Below, piece after piece: positions 42,290-52,500 of a stretch of 64,000 nucleotides of DNA (its first letter is position 1; every line of letters starts with the position of its first letter). A program made the position numbers and the translations under genes. The notes beneath the pieces are model-generated. The model was given only the letters and a program-made list of their open reading frames with translations, was not told the origin of the DNA and ran no database searches. The stretch lies in the NCBI RefSeq assembly GCF_008365275.1, contig NZ_CP043504.1, positions 496,001 through 560,000 of the forward strand. The letters run 5' to 3'. Origin of the DNA: Protaetiibacter larvae. GTDB lineage: Bacteria > Actinomycetota > Actinomycetes > Actinomycetales > Microbacteriaceae.

Positions 42290-43990
42290 GTGACGAGGTC
42301 GCCCGCTGACAAGCCCTGGCTCGACTCCTACGCCGACGGCGTGCCCCGCGAACTCGACGTTCCGCCCGGGTCGCTCTCCGACCTGATCGTGGAGTCGGTC
42401 GCCACCTACCCCGAGCATGTGGCGCTCGAGTTCTTCGGGCGCGAGACGAGCTACGCGGCCCTCGGATCGCAGATCGAGCACGCCGCCGAAGGGCTGCGCC
42501 GGCTCGGCGTGAAGCCCGGCGACCGGGTCGCGCTCGTGCTGCCGAACTGCCCGCAGCATGTGGTCGCGTTCTACGCGGTGCTGCGGGTCGGCGGCATCGT
42601 CGTCGAGCACAACCCGCTCTACACCCCGCGCGAGCTGCGCCACCAGTTCGAGGACCACCGCGCACGCGTCGCCATCGCCTGGGACAAGACGGTGCCGACC
42701 CTGCAGGACTTCCCGAGCGACCTCGCGCTCGACGCCATCGTCTCCGTCGACATGACCCGCGCGTTCCCCTGGCGGATGCGCGCCCTGCTCACCCTGCCGA
42801 TCGAGAAGGCGCGCGAGAGCAAGGCCGAGCTCACCCTCGCCGTGACGGGCACCACCCCGTGGGAGAAGCTGCTCGAAGGCCCGGCGATCCCGGCATCCGT
42901 GCCCGGCCCCGCCGCCGAGGACGTCGCCCTCATCCAGTACACGAGCGGCACCACCGGCAACCCGAAAGGCGCGACGCTCAGCCACCGCAACCTTGTGGCG
43001 AACGCCGCCCAGGCGCGCGCCTGGGTGCCCGCGATCCCCCGCGGCGCGGCATCCGTGCACGCCGTGCTCCCGCTCTTCCACGCCTACGGGCTGACCCTGT
43101 GCCTCACCTTCGCGATGAGCATGGGGGCGCGGCTCGTGCTCTTCCCGAAGCCCGATCCCGAGCTCGTGCTGCCCGTGTTCAAGAAGCGTCCGCCGACCTT
43201 CCTGCCCGCGGTGCCCCCGCTCTACGACCGGCTGCGGAAGGCCGCCGAGGAGAAGGGCGTCTCGCTCAAGGGCATCGAGATCGCCATCTCGGGCGCGATG
43301 CCGCTGTCGAAGGCGGTCGTGGAGCCGTGGGAGGCGCTCACCGGCGGCTACCTCGTGGAGGGCTACGGGCTGTCGGAGTGCTCCCCCGTGCTCATGGCGA
43401 ACCCGGTGGCGCCGAACCGTCGCGCCGGCACGGTGGGGCTTCCGCTGCCGGGCACCGAGCTGCGCGTCGTGGATCCCGATGAGCCGACGCAGGATGTCGA
43501 GCCGGGTGAGCCCGGCGAGCTCGTCGTGAAGGGGCCGCAGGTGTTCTCGGGCTACTGGAACAAGCCGGAGGCGACCGCCGAGGTGTTCACCGACGGCTGG
43601 TTCCGCACCGGCGACATCGTGCGGGTCGACGACGACGGCTTCGTGGCGATCACCGACCGCATCAAGGAGCTCGTCATCACGGGCGGGTTCAACGTGTCGC
43701 CCTCGGAGGTGGAGGACCTGCTGCGGGCCTACGACGGCATCGCCGACATCGCGATCGTCGGCATCCCGGATGCACGGGACGGCGAGCACGTGGTGGCCGC
43801 GGTCGTGCCCGAGCCGGGCGCGACCATCGACACCGCCGCCCTGCGCGCCTGGGCGAAGCAGCAGCTGGCCGCCTACAAGGTGCCGCGCCGCATCCACCTC
43901 GTCGAGGAGCTGCCGAAGTCGATGATCGGCAAGGTGCTGCGGCGCAAGGTGCGCGACCAGCTCATCGAACTCGAGAAGGCGGGCGCCTGA
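42290..43990 (+). CDS. fadD: Long-chain fatty-acid-CoA ligase
   Basis: 566-residue adenylate-forming enzyme. AMP-binding motif QYTSGTTGNPKGATLSH, then VLPLFHAYGLTLCLTFAMSM, LVEGYGLSECSPVLMANPV, GWFRTGDIVRVDDDGFVAITDRIKELVI (hinge and ATP contacts, in part), and the C-terminal catalytic Lys in KSMIGKVLRRKVRDQ. This is the FadD-like long-chain branch. GTG at 42290 is the start. The 60-nt hairpin follows the stop by 16 bases. Confidence 0.93.
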   Translation: MTRSPADKPWLDSYADGVPRELDVPPGSLSDLIVESVATYPEHVALEFFGRETSYAALGSQIEHAAEGLRRLGVKPGDRVALVLPNCPQHVVAFYAVLRVGGIVVEHNPLYTPRELRHQFEDHRARVAIAWDKTVPTLQDFPSDLALDAIVSVDMTRAFPWRMRALLTLPIEKARESKAELTLAVTGTTPWEKLLEGPAIPASVPGPAAEDVALIQYTSGTTGNPKGATLSHRNLVANAAQARAWVPAIPRGAASVHAVLPLFHAYGLTLCLTFAMSMGARLVLFPKPDPELVLPVFKKRPPTFLPAVPPLYDRLRKAAEEKGVSLKGIEIAISGAMPLSKAVVEPWEALTGGYLVEGYGLSECSPVLMANPVAPNRRAGTVGLPLPGTELRVVDPDEPTQDVEPGEPGELVVKGPQVFSGYWNKPEATAEVFTDGWFRTGDIVRVDDDGFVAITDRIKELVITGGFNVSPSEVEDLLRAYDGIADIAIVGIPDARDGEHVVAAVVPEPGATIDTAALRAWAKQQLAAYKVPRRIHLVEELPKSMIGKVLRRKVRDQLIELEKAGA

Positions 43991-44006
43991 TGCGCCCTCC
44001 TCTCCC

Positions 44007-44066
44007 CGAAAGTACGTACTTCTGGGGGGAAATGGGGCGTTTCGGGCGCAGAAGTACGTACTTTCG
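44007..44066. repeat. 60-nt hairpin element, copy 3, perfect 18-bp arms
   Basis: CGAAAGTACGTACTTCTG at 44007-44024 and its exact reverse complement at 44049-44066. Each arm contains the perfect palindrome AAGTACGTACTT, so alternative intra-arm pairing is possible. It sits 16 bases after the fadD stop and 18 bases before the LLM gene. Confidence 0.93.
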
Positions 44067-44084
44067 CGGAGAAGGAGGAGGCGC

Positions 44085-45080
44085 ATGAGGTTCGGGATGT
44101 TTGTGCCGCAGGGCTGGCGGCACGACCTGGTGGGCATCGACCCGGCCGCGCAATGGGCGACGATGAGCGCGCTCGCGCAGGCCGCGGATGCCGGACCGTG
44201 GGAGTCGCTGTGGGTCTACGACCACTTCCACACGGTGCCGGTGCCGAGCGACGAGGCCACTCACGAGGCATGGACGCTCATGTCGGCGTTCGCGGCGACC
44301 ACCTCGCGCATCCGCCTCGGCCAGATGTGCACGTGCATGAGCTACCGGAATCCGGCCTACCTCGCGAAGGTCGCGGCCACCGTCGATCTCATCTCGGGCG
44401 GCCGGGTGGAGATGGGCATCGGGGCCGGCTGGTACGAGCACGAGTGGCGCGCCTACGGCTACGGCTTCCCGCGCGCGGGCGTGCGACTCGGGATGCTGCG
44501 GGAGGGCGTCGAGATCATGCACCAGGCGTGGACGACCGGCGAAGCCACCCTCGACGGCGAGCACTACCAGGTCTCGGGGGCGCGGGTGCGGCCGCTGCCG
44601 CTGCAGGAGGGCGGCATCCCGCTGTGGATCGCGGGCGGCGGCGAGAAGGTGACGCTCAAGATCGCGGCGCAGTACGCGCGGTACACGAACTTCTCGGCCA
44701 ACGACCTCGACGAGTTCGTGCACAAGAGCGCGCTGCTGCGGGAGCACTGCGCCGAGCTGGGAACCGACTTCTCGGCGATCACCCGGTCGGGCAACTTTAA
44801 CACGGTGGTGGCGCCGACCGAGGCCGAGGTGCGCAGCCGCATCGACACGATCGAGTCGCGGGTCGAGCCGTACCTCGGGGAGCAGGGGGCCGCCGCTTTC
44901 GTGCGCGAGTACCGTGACGGCTCGGCCGCCTGCGTCGGCACCCCCGAGCAGGTGATCGAGCGCCTGCAGGCTCGCCGCGACGCGGGCCTTGGCTATGCGA
45001 TCCACTACTTCCCCGAGGCCGCCTACGACCGCTCGGGAATCGACCTCTTTGAGCGCGAGGTCATCCCCGCTCTCCTCTAG
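44085..45080 (+). CDS. LLM-class F420-dependent oxidoreductase
   Basis: 331-residue luciferase-like TIM-barrel enzyme. MRFGMFVPQGWRHDLVGID, WVYDHFHTVPVP, LGQMCTCMSYRNPAYLAKVA, GIGAGWYEHEWRAYGYGFP and IPLWIAGGGEKVTLKIAAQYA match the F420-dependent branch found in actinobacteria. Substrate unknown. ATG start at 44085 with GGAGGAGG upstream. It is enclosed by two different repeat hairpins: the 60-nt type before it and the 78-nt type after it. Confidence 0.88.
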   Translation: MRFGMFVPQGWRHDLVGIDPAAQWATMSALAQAADAGPWESLWVYDHFHTVPVPSDEATHEAWTLMSAFAATTSRIRLGQMCTCMSYRNPAYLAKVAATVDLISGGRVEMGIGAGWYEHEWRAYGYGFPRAGVRLGMLREGVEIMHQAWTTGEATLDGEHYQVSGARVRPLPLQEGGIPLWIAGGGEKVTLKIAAQYARYTNFSANDLDEFVHKSALLREHCAELGTDFSAITRSGNFNTVVAPTEAEVRSRIDTIESRVEPYLGEQGAAAFVREYRDGSAACVGTPEQVIERLQARRDAGLGYAIHYFPEAAYDRSGIDLFEREVIPALL

Positions 45081-45091
45081 CCTCGATTGTT

Positions 45092-45169
45092 CATGGCGCA
45101 GCTGGAGCCGTGACCCGGCGGCGGGGGAAACGCCTCCCGCCGCGAGGTCGTAGCTCCAGCCGCGCCATG
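45092..45169. repeat. 78-nt hairpin element, copy B
   Basis: Arms 45092-45108 and 45153-45169 pair over 17 bp with one mismatch. The centre is the reverse complement of copy A's centre (20383-20426) with a few changes, so the two copies are in opposite orientation. It begins 11 bases after the LLM oxidoreductase stop. Confidence 0.9.
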
Positions 45170-45234
45170 TTCCGTGTGACGCGGGGTTGCGGGTGGATTC
45201 GGGGGTGCGGCGTGAGGACACGTAGCGTCGGGGG

Positions 45235-47208
45235 GTGACGCGCGACGCCCCCATCCATGAGCTGCTGGTCGAGACGCGGCGGTTCGCGCCGCCGGCGGAG
45301 CTCGCGGCGAGCTCGAACGTGACGCCGGATGCGTGTGAGCGGGCCGCCGCCGACCCCGTCGCGTTCTGGGCGGATGCCGCCCGCCGGCTGCAGTGGGAGA
45401 CGCCGTTCACCCGCGCCCTCGACTGGACCCCGGCGCTCGCGGGCGACGGCACCCTGCAGCCCCCGTCAGCCTCGTGGTTCGCCGACGGCAGGCTCAACGT
45501 GGCCGTCAACTGCGTCGACCGGCACGTGGATGCCGGCCTCGGCGACAAGGTCGCCTACCACTGGGAGGGTGAGCCGGGCGACGCCCGCACCCTCACCTTC
45601 GCCGAGCTGCAGCGGGAGGTCGCGAAAGCGGCGAACGCGCTCACCGAGCTCGGCATCCGCACGGGCGACCGCGTGGTCGTCTACCTTCCGGTGCTGCTCG
45701 AGACCGTCATCGTGACGCTCGCGGTGGCCCGGCTCGGCGCCATCCACTCGCTCGTCTTCGGCGGCTTCTCGGCCGAGGCGCTGCGCTTCCGGGTGGCCGA
45801 CACCGGCGCGAAGCTGCTCGTGACGAGCGACGGCCAGTTCCGCCGTGGCAAGGCGGTGCCGGTGAAGGACAACGCGGACGCCGCGGTCGCCGGCCTCGAC
45901 CACGTCGAGCACGTGCTCGTCGTGCGTCGCACGGGCGACGAGATCGCGTGGACCGAGGGCCGCGACGTCTGGTGGCATGAGCTCGTCGACCGCCAGCGCG
46001 ACAGCCACGATGCCGAGGCGTTCCCCGCCGAGACGCCGCTGTTCATCATCTACACCTCCGGCACCACCGGAAAGCCGAAGGGCCTCGTGCACACGAGCGG
46101 CGGCTACCTCACCCAGGCGTCCTGGACGCACTGGGCCGCCTTCGACGCGAAGCCCGACGACGTCCACTGGTGCACCGCCGACCTCGCCTGGGTCACGGCG
46201 CACAGCTACGAGCTCTACGGCCCGCTCAGCAATGCCACCACGCAGGTGATCTACGAGGGCACCCCCGACACCCCCACCCGCACGCGGCATTTCGAGATCA
46301 TCGAGAAGCACGGCGTGACCGTGTACTACACGGCGCCCACGCTCGTGCGCACCCTCATGACCTGGTTCCCGGATGGCGTCCCCGCCGCATTCGATCTGTC
46401 GAGCATCCGGCTGCTCGGCTCGGTCGGCGAGGCGATCAACCCGGAGGCGTGGATCTGGTTCCGCGACAACATCGGGGCGGGCACCGCGCCGATCGTGGAC
46501 ACCTGGTGGCAGTCCGAGACGGGCGCGGCCGTGATGGCGCCCATCCCGGGGCTCACGACCCTCAAGCCGGGCTCCGCCACGCGCGCCCTGCCGGGGCTGC
46601 GCACGCTCGTCGTCGACGACGCGGGCGAGGAGGTGCCGCCGGGCGCGGGCGGGTACCTCGTGATCCCCGAGGTCTGGCCGTCGCTCGCGCGCACCGTGTG
46701 GGGCGACCCGCAGCGCTACCTCGACGCCTATTGGCGCCGCTTCGCCGACCGCGGCTACTTCTTCTCGGGCGACGGCGCCAAGGTGGATACCGACGGCGAC
46801 GTCTGGCTGCTGGGGCGCGTGGACGACGTCATCAACGTGTCGGGCCACCGGCTGTCGACGATCGAGATCGAGTCGGCGCTCGTCGCGCATCCGCTCGTCG
46901 GCGAGGCGGGCGTGACGGGGGCGGACGACGCGGTCACGGGCGAGGCGATCGTCGCGTTCGTGATCCCCTCGCGCGAGGTGGGCCCGGACGCCGTGGCCGA
47001 GCTGCGCGCGCACGTCGCCACCGCGATCGGGCCGATCGCGCGGCCGCGCGAGATCCACCTCGTGCCGGAGCTGCCGAAGACCCGCTCCGGCAAGATCATG
47101 CGCCGCCTGCTGCGCGACATCGTCGACGGGCGTCCGCTCGGCGACACCACGAGCCTGCAGAACCCCGACGGGCCGGCCCTGCTCGTGGAGCTCGTGCGGG
47201 GCCGCTGA
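45235..47208 (+). CDS. acs: Acetyl-CoA synthetase
   Basis: 657-residue acetate-CoA ligase (usual length ~650). WFADGRLNVAVNCVDRH, the AMP motif IIYTSGTTGKPKGLVHTSGG, WCTADLAWVTAHSYELYGPL, the acetate/AMP pocket DTWWQSETGAAVMAPIPG, the hinge RVDDVINVSGHRLSTIEIES and the regulatory acetylatable Lys in KTRSGKIMRRLLRDI are all intact. GTG at 45235. The enzyme could capture acetate released by the CE7 esterase at 16267-17259, though the two are unlinked. Convergent with clpB; the 49-base gap holds only a short GCTCC/GGAGC palindrome. Confidence 0.95.
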   Translation: MTRDAPIHELLVETRRFAPPAELAASSNVTPDACERAAADPVAFWADAARRLQWETPFTRALDWTPALAGDGTLQPPSASWFADGRLNVAVNCVDRHVDAGLGDKVAYHWEGEPGDARTLTFAELQREVAKAANALTELGIRTGDRVVVYLPVLLETVIVTLAVARLGAIHSLVFGGFSAEALRFRVADTGAKLLVTSDGQFRRGKAVPVKDNADAAVAGLDHVEHVLVVRRTGDEIAWTEGRDVWWHELVDRQRDSHDAEAFPAETPLFIIYTSGTTGKPKGLVHTSGGYLTQASWTHWAAFDAKPDDVHWCTADLAWVTAHSYELYGPLSNATTQVIYEGTPDTPTRTRHFEIIEKHGVTVYYTAPTLVRTLMTWFPDGVPAAFDLSSIRLLGSVGEAINPEAWIWFRDNIGAGTAPIVDTWWQSETGAAVMAPIPGLTTLKPGSATRALPGLRTLVVDDAGEEVPPGAGGYLVIPEVWPSLARTVWGDPQRYLDAYWRRFADRGYFFSGDGAKVDTDGDVWLLGRVDDVINVSGHRLSTIEIESALVAHPLVGEAGVTGADDAVTGEAIVAFVIPSREVGPDAVAELRAHVATAIGPIARPREIHLVPELPKTRSGKIMRRLLRDIVDGRPLGDTTSLQNPDGPALLVELVRGR

Positions 47209-47257
47209 CCGACCCGGTGATACCGAGACCAACGCCGTGCTCCGCGGAGCGGCCGGA

Positions 47258-49420
47258 CTAGACGGACGCGGCCTCGAAGCGGGAGACCGCGAGCCCGTCG
47301 CCGGTGCGGTCGAGGTCGACACGCACGGTGTCGCCGTCGCGGATGTCGCCCGCGAGCAGCGCCTTCGCGAGGGTGTCGTCGATCTCGTGCTGCATGAGCC
47401 TCCGCAGAGGGCGCGCGCCGTAGATGGGGTCGTAGCCGCGTTCGGCGAGCCAGGCCCGCGCATCCGGGGTGACCGCGAGCTGGAGGCGGCGCTCCGACAG
47501 CCGGCGCTCGAGGCGGTCCACGTAGAGCGACACGATCTGGCCGAGGTCGGCCTCCGAGAGCGGCGCGAACACGACGATGTCGTCGAGGCGGTTCACGAAC
47601 TCGGGCTTGAAGGCCTGCCGCACCAGCTCGTGCACGGCATCCTGCTTCTTCTCCCACGAGAGCTCACGGTCGACCAGCACCTGGCTGCCGAGGTTGGAGG
47701 TGAGGATCAGGATGGTGTTGCGGAAGTCGACCGTGCGGCCCTGGCCGTCGGTGAGCCGGCCGTCGTCGAGCACCTGCAGCAGCACGTCGAACACCTCGGG
47801 GTGCGCCTTCTCGACCTCGTCGAGCAGGATCACCGAGTAGGGGCGCCGCCGCACGGCCTCCGTCAGCTGCCCGCCCTGCTCGTAGCCGATGTAGCCGGGA
47901 GGGGCTCCGACGAGACGCGACACCGAGAACTTCTCGCCGTACTCCGACATGTCGATGCGCACGAGCGCCTTCTCGTCGTCGAAGAGGTAGGCGGCGAGCG
48001 CCTTCGCGAGCTCGGTCTTGCCGACGCCGGTCGGCCCGAGGAAGAGGAAGGATCCGGTGGGCCGGTCGGGGTCGGAGATGCCGGCCCGCGTGCGTCGCAC
48101 CGCTTCGGAGACGGCGCGCACGGCGTCCCGCTGGCCGATGAGGCGCTTCGCGAGCTCGTTCTCGAGGCCGAGCAGCTTCTCGGTCTCGCCCTGCCGCAGC
48201 TTGTCGACGGGGATGCCGGTCCAGGCGGCGACGACGGCCGCGATGTCTTCGTCGGTGACCTGGTCGTTGACCATGCGGGGGCCCTGCTGTTCGATGGCTT
48301 CGGCCTGCAGCAGCTGGGTCTCGATGGCGGGGATGGTCTCGTAGTTGAGCTTGGAGGCGTCCTGGTAGCGCTGTTCGCGCATGGCCCGGTCGAGTTCGAT
48401 GCGGGCGTCGTTGAGCCGGGATTTGAGGTCGCCGACGGAGTGCAGCGAGCTCTTCTCGGCCTGCCACCGGGTCTGCAGGGCGTCGAGCTGCTTCTCCCTG
48501 ACCGACATGTCGGCGCGCAGCTTCTCGAGGCGCTCCTTGGAGGCGGCGTCCTTCTCCTTCTTGAGCGCGAGCTCTTCGATCTTGAGGCGGTCGACGGCGC
48601 GCTTGAGCTCGTCGATCTCGACGGGCGAGGAGTCGATCTCCATCTTGAGCCGGGATGCCGCCTCGTCGATGAGGTCGATGGCCTTGTCGGGCAGCTGGCG
48701 GGCGGTGATGTAGCGGTTGGAGAGGGAGGCGGCGGCCACGAGCGCCGAGTCGGCGATGGCGACCTTGTGGTGCGCCTCGTAGCGCTCCTTGAGGCCGCGG
48801 AGGATGGCGACGGTGTCTTCGACGCTCGGCTCGCCCACGTACACCTGCTGGAAGCGGCGCTCGAGCGCGGCGTCTTTCTCGATGTACTCGCGGTACTCGT
48901 TGAGGGTGGTGGCGCCGATGAGGCGCAGCTCGCCGCGCGCGAGCATGGGCTTGAGCATGTTGGCGGCCGCGACGGAGCCTTCGCCGCCGCCCGCACCCAT
49001 GAGGGTGTGCAGTTCGTCGATGAAGGTGATGACCTGCCCGTCGGAGTCGTTGATCTCCTTGAGCACGGCCTTCAGGCGTTCTTCGAACTCGCCGCGGTAC
49101 TTGGCGCCGGCGACGAGGGCGGCGAGGTCGAGCGAGACGAGCTGCTTGCCTTTGAGGGAGTCGGCGACGTCGCCCGCGACGATGCGCTGGGCGAGGCCTT
49201 CGACGACGGCGGTCTTGCCGACGCCGGGCTCGCCGATGAGCACGGGGTTGTTCTTGGTGCGGCGGGTCAGCACCTGGCTGATGCGCCGGATCTCGGAGTC
49301 GCGCCCGATGACCGGGTCGAGCTTGCCGCTCTTGGCGATCTCGGTGAGGTTGATGCCGTATTGCTCGAGGGCGCTCTTCGGCTCCTCCTGGCTGGAGGGT
49401 GCGCCCTGCATGTTCGCCAT
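47258..49420 (-). CDS. clpB: ClpB-type disaggregase without N-terminal domain
   Basis: 720-residue AAA+ chaperone. NBD1 begins at once: [20 protein letters not shown] at residue ~17, Walker A1 GEPGVGKT (63-70), [17 protein letters not shown]. The coiled-coil middle domain spans ~280-395 ([16 protein letters not shown]), so it is ClpB and not ClpC. NBD2 has [20 protein letters not shown] (~461 on), [13 protein letters not shown] and the C-terminal [13 protein letters not shown]. The usual ~145-residue Clp_N domain is absent. The ATG is preceded by GGAGC at correct spacing and by a HAIR element, so the short form is genuine. It should cooperate with DnaK in protein disaggregation. Confidence 0.94.
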   Translation of the reverse strand: MANMQGAPSSQEEPKSALEQYGINLTEIAKSGKLDPVIGRDSEIRRISQVLTRRTKNNPVLIGEPGVGKTAVVEGLAQRIVAGDVADSLKGKQLVSLDLAALVAGAKYRGEFEERLKAVLKEINDSDGQVITFIDELHTLMGAGGGEGSVAAANMLKPMLARGELRLIGATTLNEYREYIEKDAALERRFQQVYVGEPSVEDTVAILRGLKERYEAHHKVAIADSALVAAASLSNRYITARQLPDKAIDLIDEAASRLKMEIDSSPVEIDELKRAVDRLKIEELALKKEKDAASKERLEKLRADMSVREKQLDALQTRWQAEKSSLHSVGDLKSRLNDARIELDRAMREQRYQDASKLNYETIPAIETQLLQAEAIEQQGPRMVNDQVTDEDIAAVVAAWTGIPVDKLRQGETEKLLGLENELAKRLIGQRDAVRAVSEAVRRTRAGISDPDRPTGSFLFLGPTGVGKTELAKALAAYLFDDEKALVRIDMSEYGEKFSVSRLVGAPPGYIGYEQGGQLTEAVRRRPYSVILLDEVEKAHPEVFDVLLQVLDDGRLTDGQGRTVDFRNTILILTSNLGSQVLVDRELSWEKKQDAVHELVRQAFKPEFVNRLDDIVVFAPLSEADLGQIVSLYVDRLERRLSERRLQLAVTPDARAWLAERGYDPIYGARPLRRLMQHEIDDTLAKALLAGDIRDGDTVRVDLDRTGDGLAVSRFEAASV

Positions 49421-49436
49421 GGTGCTCCGTCAGAGA

Positions 49437-49457
49437 GTTGAGTGTCGGTGACTCAAG
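49437..49457 (-). promoter_or_regulatory. HAIR element (HspR operator) of clpB
   Basis: gTTGAGT-GTCGGTG-ACTCAAG fits the HspR consensus CTTGAGT-N7-ACTCAAG at every position but the first. It ends 17 bases upstream of the clpB ATG and 1 base from the stop codon of the giant adhesin gene. So HspR, released on heat shock, should control clpB, and the promoter overlaps the 3' end of the adhesin gene. Confidence 0.92.
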
Positions 49458-49458
49458 T

Positions 49459-49590
49459 CTAGAGCGACTCCCGGCGGATTGCACGACGGAAACCGGAACG
49501 ACGGGCGAGCAGCAGGAGAACGGCCCCGAGGAGCAGGGCGAGGAGCGCGAGCAGGGCGGCCGGCAGCGGCTCGGCGCCGCTGTGCGCGAG
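49459..49590 (-). other. C-terminal cell-wall sorting signal of the giant adhesin
   Basis: Order of elements: LAHSG (codons at 49576-49590), AEPLP, a ~20-residue helix of Leu/Ala (LLALLALLLGAVLLLLA), then RRSGFRRAIRRESL and stop. This is the layout of a sortase signal. LAHSG is close to the LAxTG motif of actinobacterial class E sortases, with Ser replacing Thr. No sortase gene is in the window. Confidence 0.7.
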
Positions 49591-52500
49591 CCCCGGCTCG
49601 TCGCCCGCGACCTCGAGGAAGGCGTCCTTGAACAGGTTCACGTACACGTTGCGCACATCCGTGGCGTCGAAGTCGGCGTCGGCGCTCGCGACCGTGTGGC
49701 TGATCGTGACGACGGAGGAGCCGCTCGGCAGGGCGGCGAGCGTCGTGGCCGCGCTCGCCCAACGCACGAGGACGGTGTGCTCGGACACATCACCCGCGGC
49801 GATCGCGAGCACCGCGCGGGCGAGCCAGGTGAGTCCGCCGTCGATCGAGAACTCGGCGAACGGGGTGCCGGCACCGTACGCCGTCGTGAAGGTGATGTAG
49901 ACGGGCGCCGTCGCCGCGCGCGCGAGCCGCACGGTGTAGGAGTCGGTAAACGGACCATCCGGCGAGACGTTCGTCCAGCCGCCCGTCTCGGTGATGATCA
50001 CGAGCCCGTCGCCGCCTCGGCCGAGGAAGACGTACGGCGGGGTGATGTCGACGGCCATCATCCGGAACAGCGAGATGAAGCCGACGTCGCCCGGCAGCGT
50101 GACGGGGTCCGCGACGGGGAGCGGCGCGACCACGACCGGCAGCTGGGTGAATCCGTACAGGTCGAGGGCGAGGCCGAGGCCGCTGACCGTCCACCACAGC
50201 ACGTCCTGCAGCACCGGCGCGATCTGCACGGCCGCCGCATCCGCCGCCTGCACGACCACCCGGCTGGCGCCCGTGCCGCCGTCGATCGAGACGAAGCCCT
50301 GACCGACCGGCACGGTCACCGGGACGGGACCGCTCGTGTCGGTGCGGGTGCTCGTGAGGAACACGAACTCGTCGTCGCCCGTCCCGGCCTCGAGGCGCAG
50401 CTCGGCGAGGTTGGATGCCACGACGAAGCGGTCGTCGCCCGCCTGACCGTACATGACCGCGGGACGGCTGATGCCGTTGCTCAGGTAGCCCGAGTCGGTC
50501 GGCAGGGTGTCGAAGACGTCCGCCGCCGGCAGCGCCGCCGTGTCGCGCGGGGTGGCGGAGAACTGGCCGACGAGGAAGGTGTCGTCGCCGTCGCCGCCGT
50601 TGACGGTCGCGGGCGAGCTCGTGTCGTCGAAGACGAAGGTGTCGTCGCCGCCGAGGCCGTTGACGGTGAGCTTGCCGTTGACGCTGCGGTCGTAGCTGAC
50701 CCGCTCGACGGTGGTCTCACCGCTCGCGACGGCCACGATGGCCGGGCGGCGGGCGGGAAGACCGGGGATCACATCGACGGCACGGAACACCGCGACGTCG
50801 TCGCCGTCGGACGCGGTGATCGTGAGGGTGTTGATGGCCAGCGGGTCGGTCCCGGTGCCCACGACCTCGATGCGGGTGTCGTGGTGGGCGGCGTCCTCCG
50901 CGCCCCACAGGGTGACCTCGACGTGGTTGGAGCCGTTCTGCCCGTCGACGCGCAGCGAGTTCGGCAGCGCCGCACCGTCGTAGGCGTCGCCCGCGGTGCC
51001 GAGGTGGGTGCCGGGGACGATCGTGATGCGGGTGAGCGTGACGAGGTCGTCGCCGTCGTCGCCCGACGTCGTCGCGGCGGCGCCGCCGTGGATGGTGGTG
51101 TGGCCGTCGATGACCGCCTCGAAGAAGGTGACCTCGTCGCGTCCGTTGCCGCCGAAGACCTCGATGACGGGGTCGGCGTCGGTGGCGACGAGCTCGCCCC
51201 CGAAGGAGGCCGTGGTGCCGACCGGTGCGGTCGGGTTCTGCCCGTACGCGGTCCGCACCACGGCCTGTGCGCCACGGATCAGGGTTCCGAGCGGCGCGAG
51301 CACGTCGTTGCCGACGCGCAGTTCGGTGGTCTGGTGGGCGTCTGCGCCGCCCGTGATGATGCTGCGGGTGCCGTCGACGGTGTCGCCGCTCGGCAGCAGG
51401 GTGAGGTCGGCGTCGGTGCGCCCGGCCACGTAGGGCACGGTCACGCGGACGCGCCCGGCGGCGGAGGCCGCGAGCAGCAGGGTGAGCGGCCCGGACGCCT
51501 CGGTGACGAACACGCCGTCCTCGCCCTCGGCGAGCAGGCGGCCGGTGGTCGCCGTGTCGAGCACGATGTCGGCGGATCCGTCGGCCGATCCGAGGTACCC
51601 GCCGGTGGCGAACAGGTCGATCGATGCACCGCGCACCCGGGTGCTGCCGTCGTTCACGTCGTTGACGATCGAGCCGTCGAGCGCCCCGAGCGAGACATCC
51701 CCGCTCGACGCCGTCACGGCGTTCAGCACGAGGTCGCCCGTGGTCTGGTCCAGGTAGATGCCGTTCGGCGCGGTCGCGAGCAGCCAGCCGCGGGCGGCGT
51801 TCGAGGAACGGATCTCGAGGTGGTTCACGGTCGGGGCGAGGGCGCCGATCGTGTCGGTCGCGGTGAGGGTGACGCGGGTGCCGATCACGTCGGCGTCGGC
51901 GTCGTCCGTCGCGTCGAGGATCGAGGAGTCGGCGTCGAGGGTCGTGAGGGTCACATCGTCGCCGGTGGACTCGATGGTGCCGACGAGCAGCGCGGAGTGG
52001 GTCTCGTCGTCCACGATCGAACCGTTGGTGAACAGGTCTATGCGGCCGACGCCGTCGCTCACGGCGTACTGCACGGCCGGGTCGTGCGGACTCGTGATGT
52101 CGGCGTCGATGTCGCTCGTGACCGCGAAGTCGACCACGGTGACCGTCGAGGTGTGGCGGATGCCGATCACCTCGCCCGCCGCGATGTCGGTGAAGGTCCA
52201 GCTCGCATCCGCGGCGGTGCCCGGCAGGTGGAAGGCGATGAGCACCGGGTCGGTGTAGCTGAAGCCGACGCCGGGGGCATCGGGGTGCCGGTCGATCGGG
52301 GCGCCCGGGCTGCCTCCGTAGAAGTAGATCGAGTAGTCGCCGCTCGGCGACACCCGCCCCCCGTAGCCGCCTCCAGGCGCGTCGTACACGTCGTCGCGGA
52401 TCGAGTGACCCAGGAACGGCGCGGGCGTCGCGTCGGTCGCGCTGTCGCCCACGACGATGTCGATGACGCCGCCCGCGACGATGCGGCCGATGCTCCACTC

